DNA of 64,000 nt from Arbacia lixula (GCA_963669155.1 OZ022584.1:6769681-6833680), one strand, 5' to 3'; counted from the stretch's first letter, positions 34,401 through 45,068 are shown. Notes: a model not told the origin generated them from the letters alone. Numbers and translations are program-made.

Positions 34401-36953
34401 GGCGGGATCTCATTTTTTGTGTGTCTCATAAGGTGGAAGAACAGGATTTTTGATAAGGCAATGTTAAGTTGTAGCATGTTATTTTCTGCTAAATTTGATG
34501 GATGCTACTCAGTGTGAATTTGGTGGTAAAGAAATGCCTTCTCTTATAATGCTCATCTCATAAGATGGGGTTAAAGGTTCCCAGATGTTGTATTATGCAA
34601 TCATCCTCATACAGGGCTTAAAACTAGCAGGTAGCTGGTACACATAGGCACTTAAAGTAGAAGTAGAGAATGATCAAAATAAATATGGGCACTGTAATAT
34701 ACATAAACCCTGAAAAAGACAGCTGGGTCCCGTTGCATAAAACTGACCATTGATGGTAAATCTACCATCAATGGTAACTACCGTGGTAACATTGCTCAAC
34801 AGCCAATGAAATTCAAGGTTTCCATAGAAGTTGCCATTGATAGCAAAGTTAATTTTACCATCAATGGTAAGTTTTATGCAACAGGGCTGTGGACCCCTTT
34901 GAGAAAAAGTGAATGTGGAGCCCTGCCTTATATCACCATGATGAAATTGCTATTGGGCACCATTGGGCACCTAGCCAAGGCCACCACAAGATTTAAGCCA
35001 TAGTTGTAACAGGTTGTTTCCCCATCACATTATTGTAGGTCGATGAGCGAGACGCCAGCTCTGGATGGACACCGCTGATGCGCTGTGCTGCTATGGGGGG
35101 CAATCATGACATCGGGGAGGTGCTACTCAACGCTGGGGCCAACGTCAATCTGAAGGACAAGGACCACAAAACATCACTCATGGTGAGCTGTGGAGCTAGG
35201 GAGGTGATGTGGTATAAGCCCTTTTCTCACTATCAAAAATTGTGCTTTACTCCGGCAATTGCAGTGGTAAGGCCACCCTTTTAGCCCCACCAATTTCCCA
35301 GGGTTAAGCTTAGCCCCGCTTCTATTCTCACTGTGTTTTTGGAAAGTGGGCTAGCCCCACCGATAGTCCATGACTATCTAGCACCGCAACTGCAGTGCTA
35401 ACCCCGCAATTGCAGTGCTGAGAAAGCCCATGAGAACACACAAAAAAATAGGCCGGGGTTAAGGTTATGGTTAAATAAGTACCTTTCGCTCGCCTTCGTG
35501 CGTGAAATACGAGCATGGAAAATCATGAATATTCATTACCTAGGAAGTTCGGGGTTAACGAAAGCAAGTGAGAACAGGAGTGATTTTTCTTAGCCCTGCT
35601 TTTGTCGATAGTACGAGACTAAATTTGCCAGTGAGAAAGGGGCTAAGGATAGTCCAGGGTTAGGGATAGTATGGGACTGACGATAGTACGGGTTTAAGAA
35701 AAGGGCAATAGTGGTTGGGACTAGGACTGAAGATCTCATGGTTCCAGGATCAAGCCCCACCATGATCCATTCCGCAAGATACTTTAAAGGGAAAGTCCAT
35801 CCTGTTGTTCAGTTGATTTTAATAATAAAAGCAGAACCTGAAAGAAACAAATTTGTCTAGGTCTGCCAAATACCCCTCAAAGGATGCTTTCATTTTCTGC
35901 TATAATTAAAACCAATCCAACTTCAGGGTTGACTTTCCTTTTAATCTCCACCGAGGAGTAATGTATGAGTGGGTACCTGTTAAACTGTGAATGATTATGT
36001 CCCAACATGATTAATAAGTAAAGTTGGGGTGGAGAGTAAAAGCTTGACAATTAGCCCAGAAGGATGCAAGGCGGGTAAAGAAGCACAAAAACTATTCATG
36101 TCCCAAATATTAAATAATTTTGTCAGTCATTGAAAAATGAAAGTATTTTGAAAAACTTTGAAAAACTTTGAAAAACTGCAGTCAGTATTCGTTTGTTTTG
36201 TGCTGTGATATTTGTCTCATCCATCGCTTGACCACTGCTACCAGCATTATACAAAGTATTTCTTGACCATTCTGTGTACAGTAATTTGTAACTCCTTTGC
36301 TTTGAACCTGACCAGATTGCTGCCCTCAACGGCCACCAGAAGCTAGTGCAAGTGATGGTTGAGAAAGGGGCTGACCCGATGGTCAAGACGGAGTACGGCA
36401 TGTCGGCCTATGAGATGGCAAGGTCTTTTGATAGAAAGGTGAGTGTCTGTTTTATTTGATTCAGAGTAGGAGACGAGGAGATACTAGGTGTTAAAAAAGA
36501 TCTTTTGATGCTTTCGAAATAAAATTCCAAAAGAACTTACAACTCGAATCTAGCTGATTTTACACATCTTTAAATAAAAGGATGTCCTTTTTTTTTTAGA
36601 TAGGTTCCATGATATTTCATCAATTAACATTCTTGCAATAATCAGACTTATTAATGAGATTTTCATTTTTTGTCAAATTTAAAAGTAGAAATAAGAAATA
36701 AAACGGGACACGGTTTTACAACATCTTCAACAATTTGGGGTGTCATTATAATTTAAAGTAAAATCAGTCATTTTGGCACTAAGTCTTGTGGTATTGTACG
36801 TATAGCGTTATCAAATATAAATGAATGCATTTTGTAAGAGTGTGGATAAAATCTTAAATAATTTCTCCCATCTCTTTCCTCCTTTTTTTTTGTGTTTTAC
36901 AGAGAGTCATGAGGTACTTTGAAGAGATTCTTCAGAAGAACAGGGTCAAATAA
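14294..36953 (+). CDS. FANK1: Fibronectin type III and ankyrin repeat domain protein 1, complete
   Basis: Eight exons (14294-14300, 15644-15809, 26446-26570, 33301-33460, 34159-34390, 35039-35182, 36316-36438, 36903-36953) join in frame to 335 aa; vertebrate FANK1 is about 345. Residues ~5-98 form one FN3 domain ([33 protein letters not shown]). Residues ~105-320 hold about six ankyrin repeats ([52 protein letters not shown], a [10 protein letters not shown] repeat). A short basic tail follows. In mammals FANK1 is testis/ciliated-cell enriched and has been linked to transcriptional and anti-apoptotic functions (family knowledge). The gene is ~22.7 kb because introns 2 and 3 (10.6 and 6.7 kb) are packed with transposons. 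The ATG was chosen because MSA followed directly by PNRPDPP matches the family start region and is followed by a good CAG|GTGAGT donor. Confidence 0.94.
15644..15809 (+). CDS. FANK1: FANK1 exon 2, first half of FN3 domain
   Basis: Acceptor CATCTTCCAG, donor ACAC|GTAAGC. It encodes the conserved [19 protein letters not shown] strand block. Confidence 0.93.
16201..16432. mobile_element. Hairpin MITE copy 1
   Basis: First of eleven related foldback elements. The left end CACTACAGCTCAAAGG and its reverse complement at the right are flanked by TA. Between them are a purine-rich arm (GGGAAAGGG...), a CAGTTTTAAACTG palindrome, a CAGTTCAGCATGAAAC block and the mirrored arm. No coding capacity. TA target and CACTACAG ends suggest a Tc1/mariner-type non-autonomous element (inference). 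It lies in FANK1 intron 2. Confidence 0.9.
20471..20706. mobile_element. Hairpin MITE copy 2
   Basis: It has the family ends flanked by TA and arms of about 110 bp meeting at a centre near 20592. Its arm carries a GGGTAAAGGG variant. Confidence 0.9.
21693..21984. repeat. CT/GT microsatellite tract
   Basis: Two long pure (CT)n runs, about 21693-21735 and 21848-21889, with imperfect CTGT and TTTCTC interruptions between and after them. ORFs here read only Ser/Leu/Phe and are artefacts. Confidence 0.92.
21983..22066. repeat. ~85-bp repeat also found at 23279-23364
   Basis: TTCCTTTGCCCTTGCCATCT through GGTAACACCATTCTGC occurs here and again 1.3 kb downstream in the same orientation with only a few differences. 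Confidence 0.8.
22365..22770. promoter_or_regulatory. CpG-rich block inside FANK1 intron 2
   Basis: Bases about 22375-22480 are packed with CpG (GCGCGCG, GGCGCACG, GGCGCGCGCGGCGGCC). A second small cluster lies at 22716-22760. The surrounding DNA is AT-rich and CpG-poor. It could be an alternative promoter, an enhancer or a repeat fragment; no exon was recognised next to it. Confidence 0.35.
24083..24295. mobile_element. Hairpin MITE copy 3
   Basis: Clear left end and arms. The right terminus is degraded (GAGCTGTGGGC) and a C tract lies just beyond it at 24302. Confidence 0.87.
25665..26170. mobile_element. TTAA-flanked MITE with ~170-bp inverted arms
   Basis: TTAA|AGGGGAAGTTCACCCTG at the left is mirrored by CAGGGTGAACTTCCCCT|TTAA at the right. 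The arms stay complementary inward past a GTGACGTCAC palindrome (about 25798 and 26029) and CATATG. The TTAA target duplication is typical of piggyBac-type transposases. It is non-coding and lies just upstream of FANK1 exon 3. Confidence 0.92.
26446..26570 (+). CDS. FANK1: FANK1 exon 3, second half of FN3 domain
   Basis: Acceptor TTTTTTAACAG, donor CAACCA|GTGAGT. It encodes [20 protein letters not shown] then [10 protein letters not shown], the C-terminal FN3 strands. Confidence 0.93.
26592..26800. mobile_element. Partial copy of the MITE at 39142-39459
   Basis: CAATCCAAATCAAATTT, GATGGGAATCGAAATCATTG and AGAATCTGATTTGGC match the interior of the downstream element. The left terminus is missing, and a CTTGGTGA remnant is followed by a C tract at about 26789. 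Confidence 0.65.
27190..27375. repeat. CT/CCCTCT-rich tract
   Basis: About 185 bp of nearly pure pyrimidine on the plus strand, with CTCTCC and CTCCCCCT variants, in FANK1 intron 3. Confidence 0.9.
27442..27583. mobile_element. Short MITE, GGGGGGCATTTCATCA ends
   Basis: A ~140-bp inverted repeat: GGCATTTCATCAAAGGACTT at the left mirrors AAGTCCTTTGATGAAATGCC at the right, with internal TTATCCGACAA palindromes. The ends resemble the pair at 42308-42625. Confidence 0.85.
29917..30385. mobile_element. Decayed relative of the TTAA MITE
   Basis: Blocks such as CATGAAAGAAACAAAT, GAAGGTTTGACAAAAATC and GATGTCACAAAAT in the same order as 25665-26170, but the arms are heavily mutated. Confidence 0.55.
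31371..31404. repeat. (TG)n microsatellite
   Basis: About 15 uninterrupted TG units within a TG/TATG-rich stretch 31310-31420. Confidence 0.95.
31654..31986. mobile_element. TTAA-flanked MITE, ~50-bp arms
   Basis: The left TTAA|AGGTCC..CATGACACCAAAATG and the right mirror ...CATTTTGATGTCATAGGACCT|TTAA fit a second piggyBac-like family. No coding content. Confidence 0.88.
32121..32682. mobile_element. TTAA-flanked MITE, ~165-bp arms
   Basis: TTAA|AGGGTTACTAAATTAG is mirrored by CTAATTTGGTAACCCT|TTAA, with arms running inward through CAATAAAGTCTCATTTTGAC and ACGCCTC..TGACGTAT. A third TTAA family, 135 bp from the previous element. Confidence 0.9.
32994..33229. mobile_element. Hairpin MITE copy 4
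   Basis: TA-flanked and well preserved. The inner arms match almost perfectly around the centre near 33110. It ends about 70 bp upstream of FANK1 exon 4. Confidence 0.9.
33301..33460 (+). CDS. FANK1: FANK1 exon 4, linker and first ankyrin repeat
   Basis: Acceptor CATCATCCAG, donor GTCGA|GTAAGT. It encodes EQLHKAI..., [19 protein letters not shown]. Confidence 0.94.
34159..34390 (+). CDS. FANK1: FANK1 exon 5, ankyrin repeats 2-4
   Basis: It encodes [40 protein letters not shown] and [19 protein letters not shown]. The donor is GTTCG|GTCAGT, weaker than the other donors of this gene. The acceptor's pyrimidine tract is a pure run of 20 C (34137-34156). Confidence 0.94.
34727..34889. mobile_element. 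Short MITE, CCxGTTGCATAAAA ends
   Basis: CCCGTTGCATAAAACT at the left mirrors AGTTTTATGCAACAGG at the right, with nested ACCATTGATGGTA palindromes. Same family as 47148-47301. Confidence 0.88.
35039..35182 (+). CDS. FANK1: FANK1 exon 6, ankyrin repeat 5
   Basis: 48 whole codons. It encodes [15 protein letters not shown] then [20 protein letters not shown]. Acceptor TTATTGTAG, donor CATG|GTGAGC. Confidence 0.94.
35212..35650. mobile_element. MITE-like inverted repeat in FANK1 intron 6
   Basis: TAAGCCCTTTTCTCACT at the left is mirrored by AGTGAGAAAGGGGCTAA at the right. The interior is full of short AGCCCCGC and GCAATTGCAGTG repeats. Confidence 0.65.
35784..35944. mobile_element. Short TTAA MITE
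   Basis: TTAA|AGGGAAAGTCCATCCTG at the left and CAGGGTTGACTTTCCTT near the right TTAA. The interior GCAGAA..TGAAAGAAACAAAT block links it to the 25665 family. Confidence 0.7.
36316..36438 (+). CDS. FANK1: FANK1 exon 7, ankyrin repeat 6
   Basis: 41 whole codons. It encodes [20 protein letters not shown] and [10 protein letters not shown]. Acceptor CTGACCAG, donor GAAAG|GTGAGT. Confidence 0.94.
36903..36953 (+). CDS. FANK1: FANK1 exon 8, C-terminal tail
   Basis: The acceptor TGTTTTACAG is followed by 16 codons ([16 protein letters not shown]) and a TAA. It aligns with the short C-terminal helix of vertebrate FANK1. Confidence 0.9.
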   Translation, partial: RVMRYFEEILQKNRVK

Positions 36954-37068
36954 AGAGCGAGAGAAAAGAAAATATGCAATATGTGGTTAGCATTGTCCAT
37001 CATTCAGTCTCTTTCCAGTGAAAGAGCCTGCCGTAAAAGAAACAACAATCTTCTGTTATGTTCACTAC

Positions 37069-37311
37069 GGCTCGAATTCACAAACGAGTTTTAGACCATG
37101 GTTTAAGCAAATTTTCTGGCATATAAGCAGATGAATATCCTTGATATAGCGCAGACACTTCAAAAAGGTCCAATAATGAACGTGTGAGTGTGCGTAAGGT
37201 GCTAAATTCACACTAGATAAATGTACTATGCTTTAGACGAGAGCTTATTCAAATGATTTTTTTTTAAAAGTGGTCTAAATCTAAGACTCATTTGTGAATT
37301 TGGGCCTATGT
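37069..37311. mobile_element. MITE in the FANK1 3' flank
   Basis: GGCTCGAATTCACAAACGAG at the left mirrors CTCATTTGTGAATTTGGGCC at the right, with complementary TTTTAGACCA/TGGTCTAAA inward. It is probably within the 3' UTR or just past it. Confidence 0.75.
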
Positions 37312-37929
37312 GTATCGTACATCAGAAAAAGAAGAATTTTGTTTCATTGCAGTAATATAGTGGGTCAGCATGCTTTGTCAAACCTGTATCTAGTCTAGCG
37401 CAGACTTGATTATGATTCACCCAAATAACTGTGACGTCATGTTAACAGTGTTTCAGATCGTCGTTGCATTAATGAAACTTAAGAAACACTGAATGATGAT
37501 TTGTGCACCAATGATTGAAAAATCTTCACAGTGTTTTCTTTAGCTATCTACAGGCATTCTCGTACCCAAATGACAGATGGCATGCATTCCCATAGGACCT
37601 ACTGTACGATGTAAGAACAGGATGAAATACAATGCACTGTATATTGACACTTACCGGTAATGACATTTTAAATTCTAATGAAATATTTTATTTTGTGTAT
37701 TGTAAATGTATTGCATATTTCCTTATTTGGGGTTATAACTACAACATATTGTGCCCAACTTTTCTTATGTATATTCCAAGACATTATATCTAAATATTCA
37801 AATGGTTTAATTTTGTGTAAAATCTTTAGTACTTGGGTGATCTTGAAATCAATAATATTTTGTAAGTTAATGTTACACAATGAAGACTTCATTGAAAAAA
37901 AAGGTTACAGTTCGATATTTTTAAGGTTT

Positions 37930-38070
37930 GTTTATTCCAAAGATTCGTTATTCCAAAGGTTCATAATTCCAAAACACGTAAATTGCCTATACCTCGATGC
38001 TCGTTGGTCCAAAAATGAAAAAGGTTCGTTAATCCGAGCATTTGTGGCGAACCTTCGGAATAACGAGTGC
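37930..38070. repeat. Degenerate TTCGTTATTCC motif repeat
   Basis: Variants of GGTTCGTTATTCCAAAG recur about every 20-25 bp and one reads in reverse near 38050 (CCTTCGGAATAACGA), so the block is partly palindromic. Confidence 0.6.
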
Positions 38071-38352
38071 TTCCAGAAAAAAATGCCATATTGCATACAT
38101 ACCGTTATCACACATTGTGCCCACCTCTGAATAATTAATGATTTAAATTTGCTAAGTCAAAGGTGACATTCATCCCATATCCCTTATTGAAATTTCAGAT
38201 ACTTAGTATATGGATATCTGTTTGCTTTTTATTTTCCTTATTTTGTATCTTGGTGTCGTTAGTTTTTATTTAGAGAACAGGAGGATATAACAAGTCAGGG
38301 CACATGTGCTAGTTTCAAACAAACTTCCACCTTGCGGCAACAACTGTAGCTA

Positions 38353-38571
38353 CACTCCAGCTCAAAGGAATTGGCATAGAGAAAGGGAAAGTGAAGGAGA
38401 AGGAGCCACAGTTTTAAACCGCAGTATATTTTGTCTAGTTCAGCATGAAACATGATGCTTTTTAGGCTAAAGCATCATGTTTCATGCCGAACTGGACAAA
38501 ATATACCACGGTTTTAAACTGCGGCTCCTTCCCTTTCCCTTTCCTTATGCCAATTCCTTTGATCTGTAGTG
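38353..38571. mobile_element. Hairpin MITE copy 5
   Basis: TA-flanked. The left end is the CACTCCAG variant. It lies between FANK1 and BRF2. Confidence 0.9.
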
Positions 38572-39141
38572 TAGCTTCTCTGTTTTTATTGAACAAGATT
38601 TAAAAGTTAGACATCCATATATTATTACACTTGTTACCGGTTTGCAAACTGGCCAAGTTAGGTGGTACATGATTTATTTTTTTTAAATTGTCTGCCCTAT
38701 TAAACTGATTTTTCAAATATCCGTATTGACTCAGCTAATTTTAAAGTTTTCACATTATTGGTAAATATTTCCTGAATCATTTTATTTAAAGCATACCTAC
38801 CGGGATAAACCTTTCCCTTGCGAAATAATGCCAAATTCTTTTAAACCTGTAGCTTGATTATGGATACAAGCAATATGGATGTGACATAATTGCCTCGAAA
38901 TCACTGAAATCATTGTCAAGTTTGTATTTGTTGGTATTTGACTTTGTGCATTGTGTAGGAATGTATACGTTTTTTATGCTGATGTGTAGCATACGTTACC
39001 GCTATACCTAAACTGGGTTTCCTTGGGTCAAGTTATAGTTTGTGTGTTGTGTTCTGGGGTGTTACTTTTGAAGAAAAAACCTTGAAGTTCCAAACAGTCT
39101 TTGAAATCTGACTTAAGTTCTAAACTGCCATAATCCCACCA

Positions 39142-39459
39142 GGGGGCTGTTTCACCAAGCTGTTCGTGAGCTATGAACAACTTAACGCACAACTCGTGAC
39201 CCTGTCTCGTGCTAAATCAGTTTGTTCATGTTTTAACATAGTAGGAGTTAATTTCCAACAATCCAAATCAAATTTGACAAATGAACTTTCTATTCAGGTA
39301 CTTGTTAAAAACACAAATTTTGAGTTATAATGATCAGATTTCGACTTTAGCAGATGGGAATTAAAATCATTGAGAATCTGATTTAGCACAAGAAAGAGTC
39401 ATCAGTCCTGTGTAAAGTCGTTCGTAGCTTAAGAACAGCTTGGTGAAACATCCTCCAGG
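39142..39459. mobile_element. MITE with GGGGGCTGTTTCACCAAG ends
   Basis: The left GTTTCACCAAGCTGTTC mirrors GAACAGCTTGGTGAAAC at the right, with arms of about 45 bp. A truncated copy is at 26592-26800. Confidence 0.85.
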
Positions 39460-40237
39460 GGACGTAAGTTAAAAAAATAAAGTGAAAACTTCAGTTTGTT
39501 CTATAAGTACCACTCCTGTTGTAGATTGATGATGTCATCAATTTTGCATTTGTGATGAATGGTAGATGTAAAAGATGTTTGATGAAAAGACACAAGACAA
39601 ATCAGTTCTTTTAGTAATCCGCCCCCAACTATTTTGATCGAATTATTGATGACTCAATCCCATGTTTTCTACAGTTTGTGTGCTGTAGCTTTCTCTCAAA
39701 ATTTTGCCAATTTGTCTCACTAATTTTTTCATTTAATTCTACTTGCAAGGTTTCATGCCTTTTCAATGTGTCCACAACGCTATTGACTCATAATAAGTGT
39801 ATTTATTTGTATACACCAATTACTATTGACTCATAATAATTGAGTACATAATTGTATACACCAATTACTGTATACAATTCCATTATTGTAAAATAAACAA
39901 TGTTTTGTATTCATACAGTAGATTTTGAATATATTCTTTCAAATTTTCTGGAATACATTGTATACATGTACTTCCTTTCTCTAAATGTTAATCTGTTACT
40001 TTTTCATGTGGCTGCATAATGGCAATATTTTTTGACTGATTTGCAGATAGGAAGATGACTTTTTTCATTCTTCCCAAGTTCACATGTTGCCCTCAATGCA
40101 CCTAAAGCTGTTCTAGTTTTCACTCATAATAAAACTTGCGTATCACTGCCAACTAGTGTGGATTTTGAGTATTCTGTTCCAAAAATTAACCTGAATATTT
40201 AAGGTTGTGAGTAAAAGTGCTTTATTTTTGTCACCAG

Positions 40238-40780
40238 GTTTATGTGTAGCTCTAGATGTGTTCATTCACCGGGGAAATACCCATTTCCTATCCACAATTT
40301 AAGTTGACATTTAGAGAAAGTATTGAAATTGAGGAATATGGACTTGGCAGCTCGTATCTCATATTCACTGAATGTAAAATATATGTGTTTATGTGTAGTT
40401 CTTGTTTATTCAATGAAACACTCGTTTCCTCATCACAATTTTTACATTGACATTGAAAAATATGGGCTTGGTAGCTCTATCTCACATCCACTGAATTTAC
40501 TGTAACCATGTTTATGAGTAGCTTTGTTTATTCAACAGGGAAATACATGTATTGATTTCCTCATGGCAATTCTGACATTTCAAGAGTATTGAAATAGCAG
40601 CTCTTGTTTCATATTCATTAAATGTACTATAAACATGTTTATGCGTAGTGTTGTTCATTCAACTGGGAAATACCGATTTCGTCATGACAATTCTGACATT
40701 CAGAGAAAGTATTGAAATTTAGGAATAAGGAGTTGGCAGCTCTTGTCTCATAATCACTGAATGTACTGTATACATTGTAC
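40238..40780. repeat. Degenerate ~125-bp minisatellite, about four units
   Basis: Units share TTTATG(T/A/C)GTAG, TTATTCAAC..GGAAATA, TTTCCTCAT..CAATT, TGACATT and GAAAGTATTGAAAT. Starts are at about 40238, 40387, 40511 and 40637. ORFs in it are not genes. Confidence 0.75.
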
Positions 40781-42304
40781 CACTGAGATTTTATCAACCG
40801 TCCACCACTATGCATTCTTCCATCTGACAATGTACATTGATTCTTGTTCCTGTTTATTCACCTTGATTATCCATGGTATTGATATTGAATTAAATTATTT
40901 TATGAAATCAAGAAGAAATATGTTCATTTGCTGGTTTTATTTGGTGAAAACACCTTTAAAAGCTCATCCACAATTTTAAGAGTGAGAATTTCGACATTTA
41001 TTACAGTATCATGCATCTTACAAACATCTTCAAATGGAAATGATTTTTCTTGAAAATTCCTTTTACCATTTCTTAAACATGAATGAACTATACATGCATA
41101 AGGTGGCTCAGCATTTACAGCATTTAGAAGGCATGCAGCACAGAACAAACTTTAACTGCACAACGGAGGAATTCTTATTGAATTTTCTCTTTGCTGTATC
41201 ATAATTTACATGCATTTGTGTCAAAACGTTAAAGGTGCCATGAGAAGAAGACAGGTGTAAGAAAGTCTACACTTTCCATTATGCACAACTGAATTGTTTA
41301 TACAGGGATGTGTTAGGAAGGAGAAACAACTCGAGTATAATATATTCAAACATCTGTATGGATACTAAAGCATGCTGTTGAATTTCAAAACCATTCCACA
41401 ATCACTACAATGCTTCGATGTCCCATGCGCAGCACCGACATTTAGCTGCTGTCAACTTGGAAAAAAATATCTTTAATTCCCTGTTTTTTCTTTCAAAGCT
41501 GTGTTTCTTATCACATTTTAAAAAATTTTTCAAGAAAGTTAAGGTGAACACCACTAAAGATCCTGTACTCGGTTTTCTTCTTAAATAATTGTTGAATGTT
41601 GCATAAATGGAGATAGAAGATAATATTCTTACCTACACAATTAACAAATTTCTTCACTTTCCAGATTTTTCCAGAAATGTACGATTCAATCATTATCAAA
41701 ATTAGCTTAAGCTGTGTATTTTCATTAACAGAGTTTGCACGCATTTGCATGCATGCAGCTGAGATATTTTGCTCGAAAAAAACTTTGTTTTTGTTCACTG
41801 ATATCTCTTTTCCTCACAAAAGTATTGATGCAATCCAACAGAACTGGACAAGCGAAATAAGACTCTACATTTCTTTTGTTCTCTCTGAGAAACCGTTGCT
41901 ACGCAATCCTGTTCGTTATTGTTAAAACACCTGAAAAGCACATGCTGAGACCACATAATTTTTTGGCTGTGCCACGCATGGGTTCAAAGAAAGAAGGTTG
42001 CTTCATATCCTTCCATAACACATCCCTCGTTTATCTTTATTTGAAAGGGATTGTTCACACTGAGTACTTGTGTCAACATTTACAAGCTGAAAAAAGAATA
42101 CCAATTTGATCAAATTCCTCCACAACATCAGTGTCAGCCTCTTAGGAATGACAGTACATCAATGTCTTTAAAGATATCATGCATGAATATTCCACATACA
42201 GGAACTTAAAATCAAGCAAATGTTGATACATTTGACATTCAACACATCAACTGGTTTATAGTAACTTATGATGGCAAAACTGGGGCTGAAAGGAAAATGG
42301 ACCT
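40781..42304. other. Intergenic between convergent FANK1 and BRF2
   Basis: No gene was recognised. AT-rich DNA with a GTTGCTACGCAA at about 41895 that reverse-complements the core of the 85-bp repeat at 3059 and 8301. Confidence 0.45.
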
Positions 42305-42307
42305 CTG

Positions 42308-42625
42308 GAGGGCATTTCATGAAAGTTATCAGCACTGACAAGTTGTCTTTCTCCCACAGTTACCATAGTAACAGTCACAGGCTAGTGCCTCTCAGCCAAT
42401 CAAAACCGAGGATTTCACTGAAATTGTCAGCACTGACTATAGTCAGTGCCGACAACTTTCATGAAATGCCCCCCTGGGGAGCATTTCATCAACATTTTTC
42501 GTCTGACAAGCTGTCTTTCTCCAACAGTTACCATAGTAACAGTCAGAGGGTAGTTCCTCTCAGCCAATTAAAGCCGAGGATTTCACTGAAGTTGTCAGCA
42601 CTGACATTTCATGAAATGCCCCACT
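42308..42625. mobile_element. Two adjacent inverted-repeat MITEs, GGCATTTCATGAA ends
   Basis: Two related ~160-bp units in tandem (about 42308-42475 and 42476-42625). Each contains GTTACCATAGTAACAGTCA and CTCTCAGCCAAT and ends with the mirror CATGAAATGCCCC. Confidence 0.8.
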
Positions 42626-43410
42626 GGTTGTACATGTATTAAAGTTGAATGAACTAAAAACACATTGCAAAAGCTGCATGTTTTTGAAAATTCTGATACC
42701 GCAGCACTACTTTCTGACCATTACCCCATAATGCACCACTGCTTTTATTTCCTTTTATAGGTGATGGTATTTTAAAATGATGGTCTGAAAAAAAATAATT
42801 TTCTTGAAAGACTACCACGCGAGAGAGACCACCTGTCTATAAGGGACACAATTTTGTTTCCCTTTAACGTCATTCATTGAAACCTGTATTGAAATACATG
42901 TAACTGTAACTTGTACATAAAGACTACATTTATTGTCTCCCTTCAAACATTGGTCATGTATTTACTGACAAAAGCAGTTGTTCGATCACATCAATAGTAT
43001 TGTGAGTCTGCCTGCAAATGATAGGCCCTTTTTGAATTGCAGCTTTTGAATTTTAAACAAGTAAAACAAAAAAATAGAGAAACTTGACGTCAAGCAGACT
43101 GCAGTCGACTGGTATATGTTCACCTTTGTGCGCAGACACTTAAGTATTGCCAAAATTTATGATATTTAGTCAACTTTCATCCTATAATATCTGAAAAAAT
43201 GCTATTTAGCTATGACAAATAACTTCTTTAAAAGAGACCTGTCATATTGTACAACATTTAGGGACTGTTTGGTAAAATATTTCACATTTTACATAAACAG
43301 CAACATTTCATAATGAACTTGACATGACATTTTACCTTGAATCTAAGTCTATTGACCTATCTGTCCCAAATAATATTGAATCTATATCTTGAGATTCATT
43401 TATTAACCTA

Positions 43411-43634
43411 CACTCCAGCTCAAAGGAATTGGCATAGGGAAAGGGAAAGGGAAGAAAGGGACAGAGCCGCAATTTAAAACCGTGGTATATTTTGTCCAGT
43501 TCGGCATGAAACATTATGCTTTTTAGGCTAAGCATCATGTTTCATGCTGAACTGGACAAAATATACCACGGTTTTAAACTGCGGCTCCGTCCCTTTCTTC
43601 CCTTTCCCTATGCCAATTCCTTTTAGCTGTAAAG
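43411..43634. mobile_element. Hairpin MITE copy 6
   Basis: TA-flanked, with CACTCCAG and CTGTAAAG terminal variants. It lies 330 bp past the BRF2 stop and could be in its 3' UTR. Confidence 0.9.
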
Positions 43635-43964
43635 TACATACATGACCTAAAATCCAATCTGGTAAGTTTGCTGAAATTTGAGCAATAATTTCTCGAATTA
43701 TGTAAAAAGTGACAGTGCAGGATTTGACCTTGACCTTTGACCTTGGACTGCGATAAAGGTAAACATGGAACATGACACTGTTATTCTTCACTTGAGGTGG
43801 TCCAAACCATAAAAGACAGAATGAAGTATTCTCTCACATCCCTAACACACAAACCAACAAACCAACAACCAAAAAAGTAAAATAAATTTTGCGAGTAAAA
43901 TGTAGTTGATACTGAATTGCGTATTTGATGACCCATTTCTTTGTTTTTATGGATACCAAAAGAG

Positions 43965-45068
43965 CTACTTCTTACTTGCACGTCCTTCATAATTGCATAG
44001 GAGATAAAGTTCTTTGGCTACTTTTACCTCTGAAGATGATTTCAGGTACAACCCAAGTTCAGAGTCAGGAATATCCTTTTCACTCAGCTCAGGGCTAAAC
44101 AGACTCTCTCTCGACGCATGGCCCGACCTCACTAAGCAACTCTCGCTTTCAGTGACCTTGTTCCCTTCCAATGCCCGCTTCATCATGCTGGCTTTAAAAG
44201 CAGGTGGCACAATCACACCCTCTGTCATTGCATCTCTGTCTTCATCTACTTCTCCCTCGTCTGTTGGTGCTTCCAGCTTGGAGATTAGGCTCTTCTTGAA
44301 TCTCAAGACGTCATTAAGATAGTACAGCCACACTTTGTCTATCTTCGAGACTCTCTGTGTTACCCAGGGCACCTTCATAACCATTTTCTTGATGATAGTC
44401 GTCAGCTCCTTGTACCGAGTCCACACCAGCCGCGACATTTTCTTCTTCACCATCTGCTGGAACTGGGAACGTGGTTTCGTGCGGTTCCTTGGGTCTTCTG
44501 CCTGCCACGCTATGCAACACGAAGCCAGAACAAGCCATGCCGCTCGACGACCTACGTTCATCCACAGCTCCACCGCCAGGCCAATGACGCCTAGCGTTTG
44601 CTCAACCAATTTCACGTCCGTGATGTCAAATTCCCGAAGACAAGTGGGAACGTAGTCCTCAATACTGACAGATGTGATGCCAATATCAAGCTCCTGAATC
44701 AATTTTTGATTCATGCTCCTCAGGGTGACCCCAGGGGTGTCAGTAATACCGACCAGATTGATCAGCAGAATGGGCCAGTTACGCCGTCTGCACGTCACAT
44801 AAACAGCGGATGCACACAATGCTCTCTTCCTATTGCAACTGACATGCTTGAATGAACTCTCCTGAAATGCCTTGGTAAAGACATTTGCTGCTTCCTCCTT
44901 CATCTGTTTGTCTCTGATCTGCATCCCGTCGCAGATATGATGGACATATTTTATCCACTCTTGGAGCTTGCGATTGTGGGTGGGGCGCTTTTTCAGCAAA
45001 GTTGCTGATTGGATTGTTGGTTGGTATGACCCGCCAGAGTGACAGCTTTGGCTGAACTCGTTTAACCC
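43965..45068 (-). CDS. BRF2: BRF2 exon 2, cyclin-fold core and C-terminus
   Basis: Minus-strand acceptor TTTTGACAG|GGGTTA at 45070-45069, then 367 codons and a stop at 43965. Residues 41-407. The gene is intronless beyond the zinc ribbon. Confidence 0.92.
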   Translation of the reverse strand, partial: GLNEFSQSCHSGGSYQPTIQSATLLKKRPTHNRKLQEWIKYVHHICDGMQIRDKQMKEEAANVFTKAFQESSFKHVSCNRKRALCASAVYVTCRRRNWPILLINLVGITDTPGVTLRSMNQKLIQELDIGITSVSIEDYVPTCLREFDITDVKLVEQTLGVIGLAVELWMNVGRRAAWLVLASCCIAWQAEDPRNRTKPRSQFQQMVKKKMSRLVWTRYKELTTIIKKMVMKVPWVTQRVSKIDKVWLYYLNDVLRFKKSLISKLEAPTDEGEVDEDRDAMTEGVIVPPAFKASMMKRALEGNKVTESESCLVRSGHASRESLFSPELSEKDIPDSELGLYLKSSSEVKVAKELYLLCNYEGRASKK

